Assembly: GCF_947497275.1 (NCBI RefSeq)
Contig: NZ_CANMFS010000005.1
Span: 62,001-126,000, forward strand
Length of the DNA stretch: 64,000 bases
Direction of reading: 5' to 3'
Origin: an uncultured Sulfitobacter sp.
GTDB lineage: Bacteria > Pseudomonadota > Alphaproteobacteria > Rhodobacterales > Rhodobacteraceae
Each line of letters starts with the position of its first letter. The first letter of the stretch is position 1. Positions 57,966-64,000 of this stretch are shown here, one piece after another. Both the position numbers and the translations under genes were made by a program. The notes under the pieces are model-generated. The model searched no databases. It was given only the letters and a program-made list of their open reading frames with translations, and was not told the DNA's origin.

Positions 57966-59094
57966 TCTGACGGGCGCGGAAGTTCTGGGGCCGGATGGGC
58001 TGCACCGCGACGGATTGTCCATCTCGGAGGGGCTTGTCGTTGGATCCCATGCCGGTCGGTCGGTGGATCTGACCGGGTACATGGTGCTGCCGGGGGTCGT
58101 CGATTTGCACGGTGACGGATTCGAAAGGCATCTGGCACCCCGGCGCGGCGCGATGAAACAGATGGCCGAAGGGCTGATCGCAGTCGAGGCGGAACTTGGC
58201 GCCAACGGGATCACGACCGCCACGCTGGCGCAATTCGTCAGCTGGGAAGGCGGCGTGCGCAGTCTTGAATTCGCCACGCAGGTGTTCGAGACGCTGCGCG
58301 ATGTCGCGCCGTCGATGGTTACTGATCTGCGCGGGCAGTTGCGGTTCGAGACCTTTATGCTGGAGCTCTATCGCGATCTTCCGCAGATGATAGCGGATTG
58401 GGGGCTGAGGTATGTCGTGTTCAACGACCATCTGCCGCACGATCGGTTGGCGGCGGGGCAAAAGCCACGACGGTTGGTGGCACAGGCGCTCAAGGCGGGG
58501 CGCAGCCCCGAGAAGCAGCTTGCGATGATGGAGGAGATGGAGGCGCGCTCGGGCGAGGTTCCTGCCGCGCTGGACACCCTGTGCGCACAGTTGGCGGAGG
58601 CGGGGATTACCATGGGCAGCCATGATGATTGTACGGCGCAAGAGCGTGCCGAATGGACAGCGCGCGGCGTCCGGGTGTCGGAATTTCCCGAAACGCTGGA
58701 GGCCGCCGAAGCGGCGAAGGCGCAAGGCGCGCTGGTGGTGATGGGCTCGCCCAATGTCGTGCGCGGCGGCTCGCACAACCGGAATATCTCGGCGATTGAT
58801 CTGATCGCTATGGGGTATTGCGACGCGCTTGCATCGGATTACCATTATCCAAGCGCGCGGCGTGCTGCGCTGATGCTGTGGCAGAACGGGATGCTGCCGA
58901 TACAGGACGCCTGGGCGCTGGTGTCGCGCGGACCCGCATTGATGTTGGGGCTGAAGGATCGCGGCGTGCTCACGGCGGGCAAACGCGCGGATCTCACGAT
59001 ATTGGATCGCGACAGTCTGCGCGTCGCGGCGACGGTGGTGCAGGGGCGAGTCAGCTATATGTCGGGTGACATCGCAGCCCGTTTTTTTGTCTGA
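57952..59094 (+). CDS. phnM: Alpha-D-ribose 1-methylphosphonate 5-triphosphate diphosphatase PhnM
   Basis: A 380-residue amidohydrolase-fold enzyme of the C-P lyase pathway for phosphonate use. The metal site has [15 protein letters not shown] (about residue 46), GSHDDCTAQ, and [21 protein letters not shown] near the end is usual for the family. The rest of the phn operon is not in the window, so this copy stands alone behind a lipase gene and may have another role. The start overlaps the lipase stop. Confidence 0.9.
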   Translation: MLNVDLTGAEVLGPDGLHRDGLSISEGLVVGSHAGRSVDLTGYMVLPGVVDLHGDGFERHLAPRRGAMKQMAEGLIAVEAELGANGITTATLAQFVSWEGGVRSLEFATQVFETLRDVAPSMVTDLRGQLRFETFMLELYRDLPQMIADWGLRYVVFNDHLPHDRLAAGQKPRRLVAQALKAGRSPEKQLAMMEEMEARSGEVPAALDTLCAQLAEAGITMGSHDDCTAQERAEWTARGVRVSEFPETLEAAEAAKAQGALVVMGSPNVVRGGSHNRNISAIDLIAMGYCDALASDYHYPSARRAALMLWQNGMLPIQDAWALVSRGPALMLGLKDRGVLTAGKRADLTILDRDSLRVAATVVQGRVSYMSGDIAARFFV

Positions 59095-59100
59095 CGCGCT

Positions 59101-60168
59101 TCAGCCGATGATCCGGTTGACGTGCCCCATTTTGCGACCCGCCTTGACCTGCGTTTTACCGTAGAGATGTAAGGCGCAGTTACGCTCCCTAGCAAGCTCG
59201 GACACCCGCGCCACATCGGTGCCGATCAGGTTTTCCATCGTCACGTCAGAATGACGCGATCCATCCCCCAGAGGCCAACCCGCGATGGCGCGGATGTGCT
59301 GCTCAAACTGGTCGACGGCGCAGCCGTTCTGGGTCCAGTGGCCGGAGTTGTGCACACGCGGCGCGATTTCGTTTACGATCAATCCGCGCGATGTGACGAA
59401 TAGCTCAACCCCCATGACACCGACATAATCCAGTGCATTCAGTATCTTGGCCGCCAGCAAAACGGCATCTGTGCGCAAGTTGGCGGAAACTTGGGCCGGC
59501 ACTGTCGTCGTATGCAGGATGCCATCGCGATGGGCGTTCATCCCCGGATCGTAACAGGCCACTTCGCCCTGCGGATTGCGCGCGGCGATAACTGAAATTT
59601 CTGCACTGAAATCGACAAACCCTTCGAGGATCGCAGGCGCACCCGCGATTTCGGCAAGGGCCACCTTGGCATCGTCGGCGCTTTGCAGACGGACCTGCCC
59701 TTTGCCGTCATAGCCGAAGCGACGGGTTTTCAGGATCGCGGGCGCGCCGATCCGCGCAAGCGCGGCGTTCAGACTGGCCTCATCGGTAATATCCGCAAAG
59801 GGCGCGACGCTGAGGCCGAGGTCTTGCAGAAAAGTCTTCTCCGTAAGCCGATCCTGCGATGTACCCAACGCACCGCGATTGGGATGGATCGGCACGATGG
59901 CCTCGATCAGATCAAGCGCCGAGGTCGGTACGTTCTCGAACTCGAATGTCACCAGATCGACGGATTGCGCAAAAGCGGTGAGGGCGCTTTCATCCTCGTA
60001 GGAGGCGGTCGTGACCTCGTGAGCGACATCGCCGGCCGGGGCGTCCGCGCCTGGCTCGAAGATATGGGTGCGCAGTCCGAGGCGGGCCGCGGCCACGCTG
60101 AGCATCCGCCCCAATTGGCCGCCTCCGAGGATGCCGATGGTTGCACCGGTGGGCAAGGGGTCAGTCAT
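59101..60168 (-). CDS. purK: 5-(carboxyamino)imidazole ribonucleotide synthase
   Basis: A 355-residue ATP-grasp enzyme that carboxylates AIR to N5-CAIR in purine synthesis. The N-terminal [19 protein letters not shown], the ATP-grasp core [13 protein letters not shown], and [14 protein letters not shown] are all typical. The start lies 8 bases inside the end of purE, so the pair is translationally coupled. Confidence 0.96.
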   Translation of the reverse strand: MTDPLPTGATIGILGGGQLGRMLSVAAARLGLRTHIFEPGADAPAGDVAHEVTTASYEDESALTAFAQSVDLVTFEFENVPTSALDLIEAIVPIHPNRGALGTSQDRLTEKTFLQDLGLSVAPFADITDEASLNAALARIGAPAILKTRRFGYDGKGQVRLQSADDAKVALAEIAGAPAILEGFVDFSAEISVIAARNPQGEVACYDPGMNAHRDGILHTTTVPAQVSANLRTDAVLLAAKILNALDYVGVMGVELFVTSRGLIVNEIAPRVHNSGHWTQNGCAVDQFEQHIRAIAGWPLGDGSRHSDVTMENLIGTDVARVSELARERNCALHLYGKTQVKAGRKMGHVNRIIG

Positions 60169-60649
60169 CTGTGGGCTCCTGCGGAATGGAGGCGCAGAGT
60201 GCCGCGCGCCAATCGTCGAGACGCGCGGCCAGTGCGGCGTCCTGAAGTGCCAATATACCGGCAGCCATCAGGGCGGCGTTGGCAGCCCCCGCAGGCCCGA
60301 TGGCCATCGTGGCGACAGGAAAGCCGCGTGGCATCTGCAAGATGGAATAGAGACTGTCGACACCCGACAGCGCCTTGGTCAGCACGGGCACACCGATGAC
60401 GGGCACGCGGGTCTTGGACGCCATCATGCCGGGCAGATGTGCGGCCCCGCCGGCACCGGCGATGATCACCTGCAACCCCCGCGACACGGCCGTTTTGCCG
60501 TAGTCCCAAAGCCGGTCCGGCGTCCGGTGCGCAGAGACGATACGCGTCTCGTGTTCGATGCCGAATTCTTCGAGCATGAGAGCTGCCTCGCGCATGGTAG
60601 ACCAGTCGGACTGGGATCCCATAATTATTCCGACGACGGGTGTGCTCAT
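60161..60649 (-). CDS. purE: N5-carboxyaminoimidazole ribonucleotide mutase
   Basis: A 162-residue enzyme that converts N5-CAIR to CAIR in purine synthesis. [13 protein letters not shown] near the N-terminus, SAHRTPDRL with the catalytic His, and [12 protein letters not shown] are diagnostic. It precedes purK in the usual bacterial order. Confidence 0.97.
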   Translation of the reverse strand: MSTPVVGIIMGSQSDWSTMREAALMLEEFGIEHETRIVSAHRTPDRLWDYGKTAVSRGLQVIIAGAGGAAHLPGMMASKTRVPVIGVPVLTKALSGVDSLYSILQMPRGFPVATMAIGPAGAANAALMAAGILALQDAALAARLDDWRAALCASIPQEPTDD

Positions 60650-60778
60650 ATGTATTCGCCTTTGAAGACAATGCTGAAAGCGGCACTATAGCCAACGCAT
60701 ACGCACTGGCAATGCGCAGAACGGCAATTTTCGGTCCATGACAGCGCCGTTGGCAAATCCCGCCCGCGCGGCGCCGTA

Positions 60779-61003
60779 TCAGGCGATGATATCGGGAAGG
60801 AGGCGGTCCTCGATCTGGGCGATCTTGTCTTTCAGGTGCAATTTGCGCTTTTTCAGCCGTTGCAGTGTGAGCTGATCGGCGGTGCCACGGTCGTTCAGCG
60901 CCGCGATGGCGTCATGAAGATCGCGGTGTTCGCACCGGAACACTTCCAATTCGACCCTGAGGACATCGTCGTTTTTCATCGAAAGATCGTCTTGCGCGTT
61001 CAT
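60779..61003 (-). CDS. DUF465 (YdcH-like) protein
   Basis: A 74-residue helical protein with the DUF465 pattern VFRCEHRDLHDAIAAL then LTLQRLKKRKLHLKDKIAQIED. Function is unknown. GAGAAG lies upstream of the chosen ATG; a second in-frame ATG eight codons later lacks such a site. It is divergent from hsp20. Confidence 0.83.
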   Translation of the reverse strand: MNAQDDLSMKNDDVLRVELEVFRCEHRDLHDAIAALNDRGTADQLTLQRLKKRKLHLKDKIAQIEDRLLPDIIA

Positions 61004-61078
61004 CGCTGTCTGGCTTCTCTGATTCTGACCCGGTGCTGCGCATTGGACCATAATGCTTAACCGCTTTGTCGCCTAGCC

Positions 61079-61107
61079 CTTGCGCGCTGGCCTCGCGCTC
61101 CCCATAT
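61079..61107 (+). promoter_or_regulatory. Sigma32-type promoter of hsp20
   Basis: CTTGCG, 15 bases, then CCCCATAT. This matches the heat-shock consensus CTTGAA-N13-15-CCCCATNT at 4 of 6 and 8 of 8 informative positions. It lies about 70 bases upstream of the hsp20 ATG. Confidence 0.75.
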
Positions 61108-61175
61108 TTGCTTCAGGCGGTTGCCACAACGGGGCCGCTCTGACTGTCGCTTGAGATGATAAGGACGTGTCGCAG

Positions 61176-61589
61176 ATGACGAAACTAACGCTGGCCTCCT
61201 ATCCCCATATGTTGGGATTTGAACAGCTGGAGCGGGTGCTGGAACGCAGCGCAAAATCCGGCAACGAAGGGTATCCGCCCTTCAATATCGAGCAGACCTC
61301 GGATCTGAGCTATCGCATAACGCTTGCGGTGGCAGGGTTTGCGCAAGATGATCTGTCCATTACCGTTGAGGACCGCCAGTTGGTCATCCGGGGCAGACAA
61401 TCGGACGACAGCGAAGGCCGTGTGTACTTGCACCGCGGCATCGCGGGCCGCCAGTTTCAGCGCAGCTTTGTGTTGGCTGAAGGGGTCGAAGTGGGCGAGG
61501 CCCTGATGGAGAACGGTTTGCTGCATGTAGACTTGACTCAGGCCAAGCCGGAAACAGTTGTTCAGACCATAAACATTCGAAAGGGGTAA
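61176..61589 (+). CDS. Hsp20 family small heat shock protein
   Basis: A 137-residue alpha-crystallin-type chaperone that holds unfolding proteins. The alpha-crystallin domain runs from YPPFNIEQTSDLSYRITLAVAG to the end, with YLHRGIAGRQFQRSFVL and the GLLHVDL strand typical of IbpA-like proteins. The ATG at 61176 has AAGGA at 10-base spacing; the GTG three codons earlier is only one base from that site. It is followed 3 bases later by the DUF1150 gene. Confidence 0.93.
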   Translation: MTKLTLASYPHMLGFEQLERVLERSAKSGNEGYPPFNIEQTSDLSYRITLAVAGFAQDDLSITVEDRQLVIRGRQSDDSEGRVYLHRGIAGRQFQRSFVLAEGVEVGEALMENGLLHVDLTQAKPETVVQTINIRKG

Positions 61590-61592
61590 GAC

Positions 61593-61814
61593 ATGGATAA
61601 CCTTGAAGCGACGGGCGGGACAGACCGCACAGTCTACGTCAAGACGATCGCCGTGACGGATCTGCCCCGTGAGGTGCGCGATCAGGCCGAAGGCCTGGAG
61701 CAGCTTTACGCGGTGCACGATGCGCAGGGCCAGCAACTGGCACTTGTGGGCGACCGCAAACTGGCCTTCGAGCTGGCGCGCGAGCACAACTACGCTCCGG
61801 TTCTGGTGCACTGA
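61593..61814 (+). CDS. DUF1150 family protein
   Basis: A 73-residue protein with the DUF1150 signature YVKTIAVTDLPREV then LYAVHDAQGQQLALVGDRKLAFELAREHN. It is usually found behind a small heat shock gene in alphaproteobacteria, as here. Function is unknown; co-transcription with hsp20 suggests a stress role. Confidence 0.92.
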   Translation: MDNLEATGGTDRTVYVKTIAVTDLPREVRDQAEGLEQLYAVHDAQGQQLALVGDRKLAFELAREHNYAPVLVH

Positions 61815-61858
61815 CCGCGATGCGCGGTTGACCGGATACCGGTACCGATGAAAAATGA

Positions 61859-61888
61859 CGAAGGCCGCAGGATCCTGTGGCCTTTTTC
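61859..61888 (+). terminator. Terminator after hsp20-DUF1150
   Basis: A 10-bp stem (AAGGCCGCAG / CTGTGGCCTT with one G-T pair) and 4-base loop is followed by TTTC. It lies about 45 bases after the DUF1150 stop and just before the PhzF start codon. Confidence 0.8.
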
Positions 61889-61900
61889 TGTGAGGGTATA

Positions 61901-62773
61901 ATGGCATTCGAATTCGACTGGGTAGATGCGTTCACCGATACGCCATTCGGCGGCAACGGCTGTTCGGTGGTCCACGGCGGCGCATTGCTGCCCGATGATG
62001 TCTGCACGGCCTATGTGCGCGAGACGTCGTTGGTGGAATGCACCTTCACCGGTCCGTCCGACATCGCCGACATTCGCGTGCGGTACTTCCTTGCCAGTCG
62101 AGAGATCCCCTTTGCTGGTCATCCCACCGTCGCGACGGTGGTGGCGATGCGCACGCGTGGCATGATCGCCGACGGGCCGCTGACGCTTGAAACGGCGGCA
62201 GGTATCATACCGGTCACTGTGCATGGCACGTCCGTAACGATGACGCAGAACGCGCCGGTCTTCGGGACGTGCCCTGACGCGGGCATCGTTGCAGCGGTCG
62301 GAGGGCTGGCGGCTGACGACATCGTTCATCCGCCGCAAATCGTCTCGACCGGGCTGCCGTTCTGTATCGCCCTGGTCAAAGATCTGGCCACGCTCGAACG
62401 GGTGCGTCTCGACTCTGACGCAATGGAAACCTATGCCCGGGCGCTTGGCTATCACAGCACAGACGTGATGGAGCCGTTCTGGGTCACGCGCGAAGGTGCC
62501 ACGTCGGCGGGCGATACCTTCGCGCGGCTCGTGCTTGTTCCGCCCAGCCCGCCGGAGGATCCTTTTACCGGCTCGGCGACCGGCTGCATGGCGGCGTACC
62601 TTTGGGCGCATGGATTGATCGAAAGGCCCGATTTCGTCGCGCAACAGGGACACGGGATCGGCCGGCCGGGGCAGGCGCAGGTGCGGGTACTAGGCCCGCG
62701 TGACGCGATATCCGGCGTCGAGGTTTCGGGGCAAGGGGTCGTCGTGATGTCCGGTCACGCCTTTCTGGACTAG
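61901..62773 (+). CDS. PhzF family isomerase-like protein
   Basis: A 290-residue PhzF-fold protein, a family of isomerases and epimerases named after phenazine biosynthesis. WVDAFTDTPFGGNG opens the first half; SLVECTFT contains Glu46, the counterpart of the catalytic Glu of PhzF. IPFAGHPTVAT and PFTGSATGCMAAYL are the two GxxG-type substrate loops. No phenazine genes are present, so the substrate is unknown. The ATG at 61901 has GAGGG 5 bases upstream; an earlier ATG would run through the hairpin. Confidence 0.9.
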   Translation: MAFEFDWVDAFTDTPFGGNGCSVVHGGALLPDDVCTAYVRETSLVECTFTGPSDIADIRVRYFLASREIPFAGHPTVATVVAMRTRGMIADGPLTLETAAGIIPVTVHGTSVTMTQNAPVFGTCPDAGIVAAVGGLAADDIVHPPQIVSTGLPFCIALVKDLATLERVRLDSDAMETYARALGYHSTDVMEPFWVTREGATSAGDTFARLVLVPPSPPEDPFTGSATGCMAAYLWAHGLIERPDFVAQQGHGIGRPGQAQVRVLGPRDAISGVEVSGQGVVVMSGHAFLD

Positions 62774-62782
62774 GCCAGCGCC

Positions 62783-63853
62783 TTACAGTGTGGCGGGCGT
62801 CGCCGACTGTTCGGGCCGCTGGTCAAGCAGCTTGTCGGTAATCATCCCTGACACCCACATCGACACCAGCGCCACCCACGCGGTCAGCGCGAACGTCGAC
62901 CCGCCGGTAACGCCTGCACCGATTGTACAGCCGCCCGCTGTCATCGCGCCGAATCCCATCAGCCCGGCACCAAGCAGATAGCGGCGCATTGACTTCTCGC
63001 CATCCCAGCCCTGCCAGGCAAGACGCCCAGACAACAGCGCTGACAAGAAGGCACCGACCGCCACGCCCGGAATGAGGCCGACGTCGAATTCAAGAACCGC
63101 GTTGTCCGACAGCAGATACATCAGCGTGTCTGCCGACGGTCCAGAGAAAGTCAAGCTTCCCACTGGTACCGGATCAAAGCTGATCTGGGAGAGCGCATAG
63201 GTGAGAAGCCAGCCGACGGCGACGGCGAATCCCACACCGCAACCGAAAAGTAACGTGACCCACGACACCGTATTGCGTTTCGCAATGACCAGCGCCAAGA
63301 CCGCGAACACGAGGGCGACCACGATGCCGCTTCCCACCGGTAATCCCAGTTCCCAAAGTATGTTGGGATTGGGTCCTGACGTGATCCAGCCGCCGGAAAT
63401 GTACTCTCTGACGGGTGACAGCGCGCCGTGCAAGCTCATCTGGGCCACCACCGCGAAAACCAACCCGGACAGGATTGCGCGAAGGTTGCCCGTGGATCCG
63501 AGCACCAAAAGCCTGCCGGGACAGCCGCGCGCGAGGATCATGCCGACCCCGAAAACGGCGCCGCCGATGATTGCTCCCGACAATGTGCCCGGTGCGGACA
63601 GCCATCGGCTGGTGCCCAGATCGATGATCCCGAAAAGATGCATGCCCTGGGTCCAAAGCAGCGCCGTGGAAAACGTCAGCAACCACACTGCCATGCGCGG
63701 ACCCAAAGACACGCGCGCGACCTCGACCGCAGCGGCGCGCAAACAGAATTCGCTTTGCTCGGCAGAGGTGCCGAAAATGATGCCCGTCAACACACCTGCG
63801 AGGGCCGCAACGGCGGGCTCTCCCAGAGTATCAAGATATGTGATTGAATCCAT
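62783..63853 (-). CDS. YeeE/YedE family sulfur-compound transporter
   Basis: A 356-residue polytopic membrane protein, about ten spans. Conserved Cys are in EFCLRAA (near residue 37), ARGCPGRLL (near residue 110) and TAGGCTIGAGVTGG (near residue 310). This resembles TsuA-type thiosulfate transporters of the YeeE/YedE family, in which the Cys relay the substrate. Both halves are present as a single fusion. AAAGGA lies before the ATG. A candidate FNR-type site lies about 50 bases upstream. Confidence 0.88.
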   Translation of the reverse strand: MDSITYLDTLGEPAVAALAGVLTGIIFGTSAEQSEFCLRAAAVEVARVSLGPRMAVWLLTFSTALLWTQGMHLFGIIDLGTSRWLSAPGTLSGAIIGGAVFGVGMILARGCPGRLLVLGSTGNLRAILSGLVFAVVAQMSLHGALSPVREYISGGWITSGPNPNILWELGLPVGSGIVVALVFAVLALVIAKRNTVSWVTLLFGCGVGFAVAVGWLLTYALSQISFDPVPVGSLTFSGPSADTLMYLLSDNAVLEFDVGLIPGVAVGAFLSALLSGRLAWQGWDGEKSMRRYLLGAGLMGFGAMTAGGCTIGAGVTGGSTFALTAWVALVSMWVSGMITDKLLDQRPEQSATPATL

Positions 63854-63903
63854 GTCGGCGGTCCTTTCGGACCGAAATATGAAGCAGATCCCGCAGCGAT
63901 ACC

Positions 63904-63917
63904 TTGATCTGGGTCAT
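63904..63917. promoter_or_regulatory. FNR/CRP-family-like half-matched site
   Basis: TTGATCTGGGTCAT is close to the FNR-type box TTGAT-N4-ATCAA, with mismatches in the second arm. It lies 51 bases upstream of the YeeE/YedE start codon, at a workable position for an activator. Confidence 0.4.
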
Positions 63918-63970
63918 ACAAACAGTGCCGGGTCGAGGTGATTGGACGGACCCATACAAGATAGCGCGCG

Positions 63971-64000
63971 GCGCCGGCCGGAAACGTGATCGGCCGGCGC
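63971..64000. terminator. Hairpin at the end of the window
   Basis: A perfect 10-bp GC-rich inverted repeat (GCGCCGGCCG / CGGCCGGCGC) with a 10-base loop reaches the last base. It may be a terminator of a neighbouring gene outside the window. A following T run, if any, cannot be seen. Confidence 0.5.

Overview
The window looks like chromosome of a Roseobacter-group member of the Rhodobacterales (Alphaproteobacteria). The evidence is protein content: families typical of that group (DUF6173, DUF2125, DUF2161, DUF1150, H-type lectin, TIGR01459 HAD), a bacterial aa3-oxidase subunit IV, an F1-only ATP synthase operon, PHB genes and high GC. The genus cannot be read from the sequence. I found no rRNA, tRNA, CRISPR array, integrase, insertion sequence or phage module. 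The window is mostly housekeeping genes in short, tightly overlapped operons, with two decayed genes.

Region by region: 0-2.4 kb has DUF6173, cytochrome oxidase subunit IV, a lipoprotein and AzlCD. 2.4-6.5 kb is a translationally coupled molybdenum-cofactor cluster (fdhD-mobA-mobB-moeA, the last with an extra N-terminal domain). 6.7-9.3 kb has a membrane protein, greA and a DUF998 protein. 9.4-15.8 kb has ETF-ubiquinone oxidoreductase, a TPR protein, ispE, a polyprenyl synthase and a TrmN6-like methyltransferase. 16-20 kb has a YdcH-like peptide, a decayed LysR regulator, and phaA/phaB separated by a decayed patatin-like gene. 20-31 kb has an EAL protein, tag, rpsD, hisC-tyrA-extensin, ChaC and a MotA/MotB-like motor pair. 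31-37 kb has an M23 peptidase, clpA, gloB, a methyltransferase and an RTX-repeat protein.

37-43 kb is atpHAGDC followed by an H-type lectin. 43-51 kb has prs, an isomerase, a hydrolase, an aldolase, ribF, MaoC, HAD and a Mn-pyrophosphatase. 51.9-54.1 kb is groESL with a CIRCE operator and a sigma32-type promoter. 54-64 kb has a histidine kinase with a response regulator, an EamA transporter, NUDIX, a lipase, phnM, purEK, hsp20-DUF1150, PhzF and a YeeE/YedE transporter.

Several groups make functional sense. FdhD, MobA, MobB and MoeA serve molybdoenzyme maturation. PhaA and PhaB make (R)-3-hydroxybutyryl-CoA. HisC beside TyrA suggests a role in tyrosine synthesis. GroESL and Hsp20 share the same heat-shock promoter geometry. 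I see no convincing new defence or mobile system. The observations most worth a second look are the long-coiled-coil MotA/MotB-like pair, the MoeA fusion, the two gene relics and the heat-shock promoters. Annotation rests on reading translated sequence and motifs; no database search was run.
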